Origin: Coriobacteriia bacterium
Lineage (GTDB): Bacteria > Actinomycetota > Coriobacteriia > Coriobacteriales > Eggerthellaceae
DNA length: 64,000 nt
Reading direction: 5' to 3'
Assembly: GCA_030530215.1 (NCBI GenBank)
Contig: JAUMVJ010000002.1
Coordinates: 1-64,000 of the forward strand
In this document: positions 51,079 through 61,000 of the stretch, in pieces
Layout: the number at the start of each line of letters is the position of its first letter
Position numbering within the stretch: the stretch's first letter is position 1
The notes under the pieces: generated by a model
Told to the model about the DNA's origin: nothing
Database searches by the model: none
Seen by the model: the letters and a program-made list of their open reading frames with translations, nothing else
Translations under genes and position numbers: made by a program

Positions 51079-53860
51079 TCTTTCCTTCTGCACGCTTTCC
51101 ATCGACGGCAAGGAGGTCAAGGCCCCTGTCGGCATGACCATCCTTGCTGCCGCTCGCATGGCCGGCGTGAAGATTCCCACGCTGTGCTACCTGGCCGGCA
51201 TAAACGAGATCGGCAGTTGTCGCATCTGCGTGGTTGAGGCCGAAGGGCGCGCCGAGCTGCTTGCGGCTTGCAACACCCCGGTCGAGGACGGCATGGTCAT
51301 CAGCACCAATTCCCAGCGCGTCATCGAGTCGCGCCGTGCGGCCTTGTCGCTCATCCTCACCGAGCACAATCTTGACAGCACGCATTACTGCTTTAGCTGC
51401 AAGAAGAATGGCGCTTGTGAGCTCCAGGCTCTTTGCCGCGAATACGGCGTCACCGAATCTTTTGGCGGGGTCAAGCAAGACGTGCAGCCTATGCTCGACG
51501 GCAATCCTTTCATCTCATACGACCCCAACCTGTGCATCCATTGCCAGCGTTGCGTTGCCGTTTGCAATAACTGCGCCGGAAACCATACGCTCGTTGCGGG
51601 CAAGAAGGGTACACGCACTTCAATCGAGGCTCCTTTCGGCGACGATTGGAAGGCAACCTCCTGCGAGTCGTGTGGTAACTGCACCCAGGCCTGCCCGACG
51701 GGCGCGCTGACAGAAAAGCGCCGCGAGGAATATCGCGAGTGGGAAGTTAAGAAGGTGCTCACCACCTGCCCGCACTGCGCAACCGGTTGCCAGTACTATC
51801 TGGTGATTAAGGACAATAAAATCGTCGACGTCGAGGCGGCCGATGGCCCCTCGAACCGTGGCCTTCTGTGCGTCAAGGGCCGCAGCGCCAGCTTCGACTT
51901 TGTTCATTCGCCCCGTCGTCTTACCTCGCCTTTGATCCGCAATAAGGAAACCGGCGAGTTTGAAAAGGCCACTTGGGACGAAGCGCTCGACCTCGTTGCC
52001 AAGAAGATGGGCGCTCTGCGTGATGAATTCGGCGGTCAGTCCTTGGCTGCTTTCGCCTGCGCTCGCTCCGCCAACGAAGACATTTACATGCTCCAGAAGA
52101 TGGCGCGCACGGCCTTCAAGACCAACAACGTCGACAACTGCGCTCGTGTGTGCCATGGCCCCTCTGTTGCAGGCTTGGCGCGTACGCTCGGCTCGGGTGC
52201 GATGACCAACCCCATCGTTGATATTGCCGAAAACGCCAAGGTCATCATGCTTGTCGGCTCCAACCCTGAAGAGGCCCACCCGGTGTTTGGCATGCATATC
52301 CGCAAGGCCGTTGAGCGCGGGACCAAGCTCATCGTGGTTGACCCGCGCGATATCGGGCTGTCCAAAATGGCCGATATCCATATCAAGCTCACCCCCGGCA
52401 CAAACGTTGCCTTCTCCAACGGTATCGCCAACGTTCTTATTAACGAGGGTCTTATCGATTGGGACTTCATCAACTCGCGAACCGAGGTCGACGTTTACCG
52501 CGAGTACGCCGACATGGTTTCCAGCTACACGCCTGAGCGCGTGGCCGAAATCTGCGGCATTTCCGCTGCCGACCTGGTGGCCGCAGCGCGCCTGTACGCA
52601 TCTGTCGATGCGGCGGCGATTGTCTACTGCCTGGGCGTTACCGAGCATTCCGGTGGCACCGAGGGCGTTATGTCCTTATCCAACCTTGCCATGCTTACCG
52701 GCAACTTCGGCAAGCCGGGATGCGGCGTTAATCCGGTTCGTGGTCAGAACAACGTTCAGGGCGCGTGCGACATGGGCGCAACTCCTGCCGAGTTCCCTGG
52801 TTACCAGAAGCTCGCCAACGAAGAGGTTATGGCACGCTACGAGAAGCATTGGGGAGTCGAGATTCCCAAGTGGCAGGGCACCTATGCCACCGAGTGCTTC
52901 CCCAAGATGATCTCGGGCGAGATCAAGGGCCTGTTTATCTTCGGCGAGGACCCAGTGCGCACCGACCCCAACACCAACCATGTTATTAAGGCTTTGGAGT
53001 CGCTTGACTTCCTGGTGGTCGACGAGCTCTTCTTAACCGAGACGGCCAAGTACGCGGACGTCATTTTGCCCGGCCGCAGCTACGCCGAAAAGGAAGGCAC
53101 CTTCTCCAATACTGAGCGCCGCGTTCAGCGCATTCGCACAGCGGTTACCATCCCTGGCGAGACCCGCCTTGATACCGATATCTTCATCGACTTGATGAAC
53201 CGCATGGGTTATCCGCAGCCGCAGCTTACCAGTGCTCAGATCATGGACGAGATCGCTGAGCTTACTCCGAGCTTCCATGGCATCAGCCATGAGCGCTTGG
53301 ACAGCCCTGAAATCGGCGGCCGCGGCCTTTGCTGGCCTTGCTTGGACAAAGATCATCCCGGTACGCCCATCATGCACGTGGGCAAGTTCAGCCGCGGACT
53401 GGGAACCTATTCGGTTGCCGAGTACATCCCCTCTACCGAGCTGCCCGACGAGGAGTATCCGCTGATCCTCACCACCGGCCGCATCCTGTACCACTACAAC
53501 GCTTCCGCCATGACCGACAAGACCGAAGGCATCAACCAGATTGCCGGCAAATCCTTCATCGAGGTCAATTCCGAGGACGCCGAGAGGCTTCACATCATCG
53601 ACGGCGGTCGCGTGAAGGTGAGCAGCCGCAGAAGCGCCATCCTTACCTGGGCTCGCGTGAGCGGCAAAACCAACCCCGGTCAAACCTGGATGCCCTTCCA
53701 TTTCCAGGACGGTAACGCCAACTGGTTGACCAAGGATGCGCTCGATCGCATTTGCCGTACCCCTGAGTACAAGGTGTGTGCCGTTGCCCTTGAGGCGGTT
53801 CCCGACGATTACGTTCTTTCCGACGAGGAGAAGCATCCCGTACACGGGCACTCCGTGTAG
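51071..53860 (+). CDS. Formate dehydrogenase catalytic subunit (Cys-type, NuoG-like N-terminus)
   Basis: The 929-residue Mo/W-bisPGD enzyme oxidises formate to CO2 or the reverse. The N-terminus carries a [2Fe-2S] domain (Cys39, 50, 53, 67), a NuoG-type cluster (HYCFSCKKNGACELQ) and two [4Fe-4S] sites (CIHCQRCVAVC, CESCGNCTQACPTG). The catalytic core follows with cluster CPHCATGC (233-240) and the active-site motif NCARVCHGPSVAGL, where Cys361 replaces the selenocysteine of E. coli FdhF. ATG 51071 overlaps the previous stop by eight bases, so translation is coupled. A strong terminator follows. Confidence 0.93.
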   Translation: MSNLSFCTLSIDGKEVKAPVGMTILAAARMAGVKIPTLCYLAGINEIGSCRICVVEAEGRAELLAACNTPVEDGMVISTNSQRVIESRRAALSLILTEHNLDSTHYCFSCKKNGACELQALCREYGVTESFGGVKQDVQPMLDGNPFISYDPNLCIHCQRCVAVCNNCAGNHTLVAGKKGTRTSIEAPFGDDWKATSCESCGNCTQACPTGALTEKRREEYREWEVKKVLTTCPHCATGCQYYLVIKDNKIVDVEAADGPSNRGLLCVKGRSASFDFVHSPRRLTSPLIRNKETGEFEKATWDEALDLVAKKMGALRDEFGGQSLAAFACARSANEDIYMLQKMARTAFKTNNVDNCARVCHGPSVAGLARTLGSGAMTNPIVDIAENAKVIMLVGSNPEEAHPVFGMHIRKAVERGTKLIVVDPRDIGLSKMADIHIKLTPGTNVAFSNGIANVLINEGLIDWDFINSRTEVDVYREYADMVSSYTPERVAEICGISAADLVAAARLYASVDAAAIVYCLGVTEHSGGTEGVMSLSNLAMLTGNFGKPGCGVNPVRGQNNVQGACDMGATPAEFPGYQKLANEEVMARYEKHWGVEIPKWQGTYATECFPKMISGEIKGLFIFGEDPVRTDPNTNHVIKALESLDFLVVDELFLTETAKYADVILPGRSYAEKEGTFSNTERRVQRIRTAVTIPGETRLDTDIFIDLMNRMGYPQPQLTSAQIMDEIAELTPSFHGISHERLDSPEIGGRGLCWPCLDKDHPGTPIMHVGKFSRGLGTYSVAEYIPSTELPDEEYPLILTTGRILYHYNASAMTDKTEGINQIAGKSFIEVNSEDAERLHIIDGGRVKVSSRRSAILTWARVSGKTNPGQTWMPFHFQDGNANWLTKDALDRICRTPEYKVCAVALEAVPDDYVLSDEEKHPVHGHSV

Positions 53861-53945
53861 CCGCTCCCGTTCGGGTTTTTGCGAAGTGCGCTTCTGGCGC
53901 GCTTTTGCAAATAACGAACTTTAGGGCGTGCAAACAAAGGCTCTT

Positions 53946-53995
53946 AAGCCGGGCTCAAAGCGCACATGCGCATTTTGAGCCCGGCTTCGTTTTTG
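53946..53995 (+). terminator. Terminator after the formate dehydrogenase operon
   Basis: AGCCGGGCTCAAA (53947-53959) pairs with TTTGAGCCCGGCT (53974-53986), followed by TCGTTTTTG. Confidence 0.9.
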
Positions 53996-54249
53996 AACCG
54001 GCAGTGCAACTGCAATGTCTTCAGGGAATTTTTACCTAAGCGTCATGCAATAAGAGGCAAAGGTTCGCTACCCTAGGGCTAATACCCAATGCCTTCGGCT
54101 GTGCGCGGGTCGCTGTGAGCTTGTGCGCGATGAAGCTGCGTATAGGGCCAGCGTGCCATGCATCGTGCAGCTTTGTTGTGCGAAGTTGTGCGTCGCCCAC
54201 CCGCTTGAAGGCACTTTGCGTGTCTACGACTTATATAAAGGAGATTCTT
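53996..54249. other. Leader region of dapL
   Basis: Between the terminator and dapL lie about 250 bases with no credible gene. I saw no clear lysine-riboswitch core. GGCTAATACCC near 54080 could be a -10 region, but the promoter is unproven. Confidence 0.4.
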
Positions 54250-55470
54250 TTGGCTAAGGTCAACGAAAACTATCAATTGCTTCCCGGAAGCTACCTGTTC
54301 TCCGAGATTGCTCGTCGCACGGCGGCCTACTCCGAGGCTCACCCTGAGGCCGACCTGATCAAGATGGGCATCGGCGACGTCACCCGCCCTCTGGCCCCCG
54401 TCGTCATCGAGGCCATGCACGGCGCGGTCGACGATCTTGCTCATGCGGAGAGCTTCTATGGCTATGGCCCTGAGCAGGGCTACGACTTCCTGCGCGATGC
54501 GATCCAGAAGGCCGACTTCGCGGCTCGCGGGGTCGACATTTCCGCTGACGAGATTTTCGTTTCCGACGGCGCCAAGTCCGACTGCGGTAACATCGGCGAC
54601 ATCCTTTCCGTCGACAACAAGATTGCCGTGTGCGACCCGGTGTATCCCGTTTACGTGGACACCAACGCCATGGCTGGCCGTGCGGGCACCTACGATGAGA
54701 AAGCTCAAGGCTGGACTAATATTTATTACATGCCCACCACGACCGAAAACGGCTTCTCGCCCGAGCTGCCCAAGGTGAAGGTCGACGTCATCTACCTGTG
54801 CAGCCCCAACAACCCCACGGGCACCGTTCTTAACGCCGAACAGCTTAAGGCTTGGGTCGATTACGCCAATGAGAACGGCTCGATCATCATGTTCGACGCC
54901 GCTTATGAGCGCTTCATCACCGAGCCAGGCGTGCCCCATTCCATCTTCGAGGTGGAGGGCGCCAAGACTTGCGCCATTGAGTTCCGCTCCTTCTCCAAGA
55001 CAGCGGGCTTCACGGGCGCACGCTGCGGTTACACCGTCGTTCCCAAGGATCTTGTCCGCGACGGCCAGAGTCTGAACGCCATGTGGAATCGCCGTCAGAC
55101 CACCAAGTTCAACGGCGCCTCTTACGTTATCCAACGCGGTGCCGCTGCGGTCTACACCGAGGAAGGCGCTGCTCAGATCGAGGAAACCCTTGACTACTAC
55201 CGCAACAATGCCAAGGTGATTAAAGAGGGCCTGGAGTCTGCGGGCTTCACCGTGTTCGGCGCGGTTAACAGCCCCTACATTTGGTGCCAGACCCCCGAGG
55301 GCATGGGCTCCTGGGAGTTCTTCGACAAGCTGCTGACCGAGGCCAACATCATCACTACCCCCGGTGCCGGCTTCGGCCCTTCGGGCGAGGGCTACATTCG
55401 CCTTACCGCATTCGGCGATGCCAATCGTACGGTTGAGGCCATGGAGCGTATCAAGAAGCTTATGGCTTAA
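54250..55470 (+). CDS. dapL: LL-diaminopimelate aminotransferase
   Basis: The 406-residue class I PLP aminotransferase converts tetrahydrodipicolinate directly to LL-diaminopimelate, using glutamate, in lysine and cell-wall synthesis. Motifs are [14 protein letters not shown] at the start, [40 protein letters not shown], and the PLP lysine in [15 protein letters not shown]. The start is TTG 54250, chosen because AAAGGAG lies six bases upstream and the product begins as family members do. It is a single gene between terminators. Confidence 0.94.
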   Translation: MAKVNENYQLLPGSYLFSEIARRTAAYSEAHPEADLIKMGIGDVTRPLAPVVIEAMHGAVDDLAHAESFYGYGPEQGYDFLRDAIQKADFAARGVDISADEIFVSDGAKSDCGNIGDILSVDNKIAVCDPVYPVYVDTNAMAGRAGTYDEKAQGWTNIYYMPTTTENGFSPELPKVKVDVIYLCSPNNPTGTVLNAEQLKAWVDYANENGSIIMFDAAYERFITEPGVPHSIFEVEGAKTCAIEFRSFSKTAGFTGARCGYTVVPKDLVRDGQSLNAMWNRRQTTKFNGASYVIQRGAAAVYTEEGAAQIEETLDYYRNNAKVIKEGLESAGFTVFGAVNSPYIWCQTPEGMGSWEFFDKLLTEANIITTPGAGFGPSGEGYIRLTAFGDANRTVEAMERIKKLMA

Positions 55471-55552
55471 GGCTTGTAGCGTAGATTGTTTTGTGCGGCG
55501 TTGCCCGAGCCGGCTCGGTAACGCTAAGGGCGCTTAAGCCCGGAGCATTTAG

Positions 55553-55596
55553 AAGGCATGGGTGGCAGCTTGAAAGCGTTTTGCCACCCATGCCTT
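55553..55596 (+). terminator. Terminator after dapL
   Basis: A 15-bp stem (55553-55567 with 55582-55596) with a 14-base loop, followed by TGTTGTTG. Confidence 0.8.
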
Positions 55597-55698
55597 TGTT
55601 GTTGATGGGTTTGTTGGGGCTAAGGGCGTAAACTTTTGCCCTGGTGAGCAAGTTATATAGGCAAGCCAAGGCGGGAAGCAAAAAACGAAAGGAAAGCC

Positions 55699-56847
55699 AT
55701 GGAAGCAAAGCGCGAGTGGGTTCTCGTTTTCGATTCGACGCATGCGGCCATGGCTGCTCAAAATATCTTGTCCTCCCTCGACCCTTTTGTTATCCCGACG
55801 CCTCGCACGATTACCGCAAGCTGCGGTATTTCCTTGCGCATGGACGAGGTGCGAGCGATCAAGGCCAAGAAGCTTCTTCTTGAGCATTCGGACATCTGCG
55901 AGCTTTCCAAGTGGTATGTCAAAGTGGATGTTGCCTGGGTTCCTGCCATCCCTGGTGAGCTTGAGGAAGGCGATGCCCTTCGTGGGGTAGGCGAGTGCTC
56001 GTCTGCCCCGTTGCTTTTGTGCTCGGCCGCCAAGGACGCGCGCCTTCGTTTGGGAGGCGATGAGGATCCGGCCTACCCTATTGCCACGGTGCAGGTACAC
56101 ACGGTTTCCTCCGACGGGGTAAGCGAGCTTGTGCCCATGACGGTGCAAGCCGAGCATTCCCTTGACGTCTATGTGAACGAAGAGCTCACCATGCGTGTGG
56201 TTTGCACGCCGACGCATCTGTTCGACCTGATAATCGGCAGGCTACGCACCGAGGGTCTGATCTTTAGCATCGATGAAATTGAATCAATCGACTTGCTCGC
56301 AGAAGGCAGGCGCGCCAACGTTTACCTGCGCAATCGAGAGGCTGATCTGTCGCGTGCGCATGTGAACGTAGTTCCTACTTGTTGCACAGGAAACCAACTC
56401 TTTAACAGCTACTTCGTCAACGATGACAGCATGCGGAAGCTCGAAAGCTTCGACTGGGAGCCTGAGTGGGTGTTTTCCTTGGCACGCATGCTTGCAAGCG
56501 ACACGCCACTGCATCGGCAGACCTTCGGCGCACATAGCTGTTACCTTTCGCATAAAGGTACTTTGATTTGCTGCCGCGAAGATCTTGGTCGTCATAATGC
56601 CTTGGATAAGGTGGTGGGCAAGGCCATGCGGGAAGGCGTCAAGCTGGAAGAATGCGTGTTGTATAGCTCGGGGCGCGTCCCGGTTGACATGGTGCAAAAA
56701 GTTATTCGCGCGCGAATTCCTGTTCTTGCCTCTAAGGCGGTTCCCACCGACATGACCATTCGCCTGGCCAAGGAGTTCAACCTTACCCTCATTTGCTCGG
56801 CGCGCCCCGATTCCATGAAGGTCTTAAACAGCCCGAATTTTGCATGA
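55699..56847 (+). CDS. fdhD: Se/S carrier (DUF3343)-FdhD fusion, formate dehydrogenase maturation factor
   Basis: The 382-residue protein joins two domains. Residues ~1-75 match the DUF3343/Se-S carrier family (VLVFDSTHAAMAAQNIL, IPTPRTITASCGISL with Cys42). Residues ~125-382 are FdhD, which passes sulfur to the Mo-bisPGD cofactor of formate dehydrogenase (CTPTHLFDLIIGRLRTEGLI, EDLGRHNALDKVVGKA, VLYSSGRVPVDMV). The usual FdhD CxxC loop is replaced by PTCCTGN (Cys228-Cys229). GAAAGGAAA precedes the ATG. It lies 1.8 kb behind the formate dehydrogenase genes with dapL between. The sulfur-relay role of the fusion is inferred. Confidence 0.88.
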   Translation: MEAKREWVLVFDSTHAAMAAQNILSSLDPFVIPTPRTITASCGISLRMDEVRAIKAKKLLLEHSDICELSKWYVKVDVAWVPAIPGELEEGDALRGVGECSSAPLLLCSAAKDARLRLGGDEDPAYPIATVQVHTVSSDGVSELVPMTVQAEHSLDVYVNEELTMRVVCTPTHLFDLIIGRLRTEGLIFSIDEIESIDLLAEGRRANVYLRNREADLSRAHVNVVPTCCTGNQLFNSYFVNDDSMRKLESFDWEPEWVFSLARMLASDTPLHRQTFGAHSCYLSHKGTLICCREDLGRHNALDKVVGKAMREGVKLEECVLYSSGRVPVDMVQKVIRARIPVLASKAVPTDMTIRLAKEFNLTLICSARPDSMKVLNSPNFA

Positions 56848-56911
56848 TTGGACGCAGGGCTCGTTCGATATCTTGGCTGTTTGAAGGCACGGCAAATTGG
56901 GATGCAAAACG

Positions 56912-56949
56912 AATAGACTCGTGCAGCATGCTTGCCGCACGAGCCTATT
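56912..56949. terminator. Hairpin after the fdhD fusion gene
   Basis: A 13-bp stem (56912-56924 with 56937-56949, one mismatch) with a 12-base loop, in a T-rich context. It lies between convergent genes and may work in both directions. Confidence 0.75.
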
Positions 56950-57000
56950 TAAATTGAGCGTTTGGGCGTCTGATTCTAATTTGGGCGTTTTAAAACGCGA

Positions 57001-57213
57001 TTAGTATTTGCGTAAGAGCACGCCGACGCCGATGCAGACGATAGTGAGCACGGCGAAGATGATGCCGTATGTGTTCTCCTCGGCCATGAACATAAGCGCG
57101 GTGCTGATGAGCATCAGGGCGCTGCATCCGAAGATGACGCTAGAGCCAATGGATTTGAAGGATTTCAGGCTCTTGTTCTGCTGTTGCTTCTTCTTGCTGC
57201 TGCGTTTGCTCAT
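57001..57213 (-). CDS. Small membrane protein with basic N-terminus
   Basis: The 70-residue protein has a Lys/Gln/Ser-rich first 28 residues (KRSSKKKQQQNKSLKSFKS) and two hydrophobic helices (SVIFGCSALMLISTALMFMA and IIFAVLTIVCIGVGVLL). It likely sits in the membrane with the basic end inside. I recognise no family. GAGGGG precedes ATG 57213; an ATG five codons further up lacks that spacing. It is 61 bases downstream of the NrdD-tail-like gene on the same strand. Confidence 0.7.
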   Translation of the reverse strand: MSKRSSKKKQQQNKSLKSFKSIGSSVIFGCSALMLISTALMFMAEENTYGIIFAVLTIVCIGVGVLLRKY

Positions 57214-57274
57214 AGTGTGGCCCCTCAACCTTGCGAACGTGGGTGATTACTTGCGGTGAGGGATATTTTACCCG

Positions 57275-57631
57275 CTAGTTTTCCGCAATCAAATGCCCGA
57301 ATTCATCATGTTTGACTTTGGGGACGTTGTGCTTCACGCGATCGTGTTCCTCGGCGCGCTTGGCGTCATTGAAGCGGTCGAGCGTGCCAACCAAATATCC
57401 GGTGATGCGGCGAATGCGCTCGAAGGGGACGGCGTCGTAGTGGTAGGTGATGCCCACCTCCTCGCCTTCGATGTCGAGCTCGGCCCATTTAAGGTGTTTG
57501 CCCGGGTTCATTTCTTTATCGCGAGCGATATAGGCGCCAAGTTCCTGCTCGGAGACGTGCTGGTCGTTTTCGTCGAGGTAATTGATGACGAATTCAACGC
57601 CTTGATGGGTTTTGTGTTGTGTTGCAGGCAT
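57275..57631 (-). CDS. Stand-alone NrdD C-terminal-like (glycyl-radical-type) small protein
   Basis: The 118-residue protein ends with a segment resembling the C-terminus of anaerobic ribonucleotide reductase: RITGYL (residues 75-80, Gly78) then DRFNDAKRAEEHDRVKH, compare the NrdD RVCGYLG...GK..E...RVKH. The N-terminal half (VEFVINYLDENDQHVSEQEL) is not from NrdD that I can see. At this size it could be a spare glycyl-radical domain like GrcA for pyruvate formate-lyase, or a regulator. AAGGAG lies six bases before ATG 57631. It is 61 bases upstream of the small membrane protein on the same strand. Confidence 0.75.
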   Translation of the reverse strand: MPATQHKTHQGVEFVINYLDENDQHVSEQELGAYIARDKEMNPGKHLKWAELDIEGEEVGITYHYDAVPFERIRRITGYLVGTLDRFNDAKRAEEHDRVKHNVPKVKHDEFGHLIAEN

Positions 57632-58078
57632 TCGCTTCTCCTTTTCGTTATGGGCTAGAGCTTCGGCATTCCGGCTTCCGCGTGCGGCGGCTGGAATCAA
57701 TGCTGTTTTTTCGAAGCTAAGTGGTTGAGTGCATTCGATATTAATTCTTAAAAATCATCCTGTAAACACTATCTTGTATAAATGCATAGTTGTAAAACAC
57801 GAGATATAGAGGAAAATGCCAGAAGCCTACTTGTCTGTTTAGAGGTTTGGCGTTTGGACGGGCTTTGTTCGTGCGGTGACGAAAGCCTGCGGGGCAAAGT
57901 GGAGTTCAAATTTCTTTCGAGCTTCTATCGGACATGCGTCAATATGCTGCAATCCCGTGGCAAAATATATGAGTTACACGTCATGCGAAAGCGGTACTTC
58001 AAGCGCCAATAACGATGCGGACGCACGGGTGCCAAGGAGCATCGCAGGTCGCAAACCTCAGCTATTTAAGGAGGGCAC
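57632..58078. other. Divergent region upstream of dnaE
   Basis: About 450 bases. A TG-extended -10 box, TATAAA at 57777-57782, probably drives dnaE, giving a leader near 290 bases. A 76-codon frame in it (57783-58012) has no ribosome binding site or family and is not called. Confidence 0.45.
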
Positions 58079-61000
58079 ATGGCATTTGCACATTTGCATT
58101 GTCACACCGAGTATTCCCTGCTCGATGGTGCCACGCACATCGAAGATATGGTTCGCCGCGCCGCTGAATTGGACATGCCCGCTATTGCCATTACCGATCA
58201 TGGCGTGATGTCGGGCGTGCCTGAGCTTTCCGACGCCTGCGACAAGATCAAGAAAGAAACGGGCAAGTGGGTCAAACCTATTTTCGGTTGCGAGATCTAC
58301 TTCACCACCGACAGCACCCTAAGCCGCGAGCACAAGCCAAAGCTTCACCATATGATCTTGCTGGCAAAGAACTCGACGGGTTATCACAATCTGCTCAAGC
58401 TGGTAAGCGAATCCCACGTCGACAACTTCTACTACAAGCCGCGCACCACCTTCGAGATGCTCGAGAAATACTCCGAGGGCATCATTGCAACGAGCGCTTG
58501 CATTGCGGGCATTATTCCACGCTGCATCGATGCCGGTCAGTGGGACGAGGCCGTCGAATGGGCGCGTAAACTCTCTGCGCTTTACGCTCCCGGCGATTTC
58601 TACATCGAGTTGCAAGATCAGGGCATTACCACCAATGCCGGCATGAGCCAGTACGAGCTCAATTGCAAGCTCACCGAGATCGCCAACATGCTTGGCCTGC
58701 AGACCATCGCCACCAACGACTTCCACTATCTCACCAAGGAAGACGCGCGTGCTCAGGATGTGATGCTGTGCATCGGCACCAACTCCAACCTCAACCAGGA
58801 AAAGCGCTTCAAGTTCCCTAACAACGAGTTCTACATGAAGACCGAGGAAGAGATGCGCGCCGCGCTGAAGGACTTCCCCGAGGCCTGCGACAACACGGTT
58901 GCCCTGGCGGAAAAGTGCGACGTCGTTCTTGAGCGCGACTCCATTCTGCCGCGCTTCCCTTTGCCCGAGGGCTACACCGAGGAGATGCTGTTCCGCGAGG
59001 AATGCGAGAAGGGCCTTGAGCATCGCTACGGCAAGGATTGGCGCAGCGTTGTTCTGAAGGACAACACAGGGAAAGAGAAATCGGTTCTCGAGCAGTACGA
59101 GTACGAGGCCGACATCATCATCCAGCAGGGCTTCCCCGCGTACTTCCTTATCGTGCAGGAATACATTCGCTGGGCGCGCGAGCACGGTATCGGCGTTGGC
59201 CCTGGCCGTGGTTCGGCGGCAGGTTCTTTGTGCACCTATGCGATGGGCATCACCGACCTCGACCCGATCCAAAACGGCTTGATGTTCGAGCGCTTCCTTA
59301 ACCCTGAGCGCGTTGAGATGCCCGATATCGACGTCGACTTCGACGATCAGCATCGCCAGGATGTTATCGAGCACATCCGCGAGTTCTATGGTGAAGACCA
59401 CGTGGCGGGCGTTATCACCTTCGGCAAGCTGCAGGCAAAAAACGCCGTGCGCGACGCTGCCCGCGTGTTGGATTACCCTTACGCGGTAGGCGACCGCATC
59501 TGCAAGATGATCGGTGGCGAGCTTGGCATCACCATTGACAAGGCGCTCGAGGAAAACCCCGATCTTAAAGCTGCCTACGACAACGAGCAGGACATCAAAG
59601 AGGTTATCAACGCTGCCAAGTCCATCGAGGGCCATGTCCGCGGCGAGGGCGTGCATGCGTGCGCGACCATCATCTGCCGTGACCCCATGAGCGACCATGT
59701 GCCGCTGAAGCGCGACACCAAGGGTGGCGGCATCATCACCCAATACGATGGCCACTACACGCCCGATCTGGGCCTTTTAAAGATGGACTTCTTGGGCTTG
59801 CGCACCTTGGGCGTGCTTTCCCGCGCCTGCAAGAACGTCGAGGAAACCCTGGGCGAGAGCATCGCCCCCGAGGAGATTCCCATCGAGGACGACAAAGCCT
59901 TTGCCTTGATGCGCGGCGAGCTGCGCAAGAACGGCATGCCTTTGAACATGGATGGTTTGTTCCAGGTCGAGGGCGCCCTGTACGTGAGCCTGTTTGCGCA
60001 GATTCCGCCTGAGCGCTTCTCCGACGTTGTCGCATCGATCGCGCTCAACCGTCCGGGCCCCTTGGAGTCCGGCATGGTGGAAGACTACGTCAAGGTCGTT
60101 CAGGGCAAAACCCCTGTTCATTACTACGATGATCGTCTGCGCCCCATTCTTGAGGAAACCTACGGCACCATGGTCTACCAGGAGCAGATCATGCAGGTGT
60201 CCATGGTTATGAGTGGCTTTTCGGCCGGCAAAGCAGACAAGCTGCGCAAGGCAATGGGCAAGAAGAAGCTTGACGTTATGCGCGAGCTTCAGGACGACTG
60301 GAACACCGGCGCCGTCGAAAACGGCTATTCGCTTGAGATTGCCCAGAAGATCTGGAGTGACGCCGAGAAGTTCGCTAAGTACGCCTTTAACAAGTCGCAC
60401 TCGGCAGCTTATGCCTTGCTGGTTATGCGCACGGCGTACCTGAAGGCGCATTATCCCAACGAGTATATGGCGGCCGTTTTGTCCAGCTACATGGGCAACA
60501 ACGATCGTCTGATCAAATACATTGCAAGCTGCAACCATTCGGGCATTCCCGTTTTGCCGCCGGACATCAATTCGTCTCGCCTGGAGTTTACCCCCTTGGA
60601 GGAGGGCATCCGCTTCGGCTTGGCGGGTGTTCGCGGCGTGGGCGAGCATGTGGCCGAGGTCATCATCGCCGAGCGCGAGGAGAACGGCCCCTTCACCAGC
60701 TTGCACGATTTCGTTAACCGTGTTCCGGCTAACGCTTACAACCGCAAAACCCTGGAGGCCCTTGTTAAGTCGGGCGCCTTCGATTCGACGGGCTACACCC
60801 GCAAGCAATGCATGCATTTCATCGACGAAACCTCTTTGCTCGAGGGTGCGTCCAAGCGCCAGAAGGACAAGGCGGCCGGCCAGACCGACCTCTTCAGCAT
60901 GTTCAGCGAGGTGGACGATAGCTTTAAGGAAGAGGTGCCCGAGCCCGATGGCATCGAATGGGACAAGCGCACCCTGCTTGCCTTCGAGAAGGACATCTTG

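Noticed and set aside
51428-52153. Selenocysteine in formate dehydrogenase
   Set aside because: The active-site codon at 52151-52153 is TGT (Cys361) and no in-frame TGA exists, so no selenocysteine is needed.
53990-54249. Lysine riboswitch before dapL
   Set aside because: The AGAGG/AGTA-type core motifs are not found in the right order.
57783-58012. 76-codon frame between a -10 box and dnaE
   Set aside because: Codon use is atypical (many Cys and Arg), no ribosome binding site is present, and the translation resembles no known protein; it is treated as dnaE leader.
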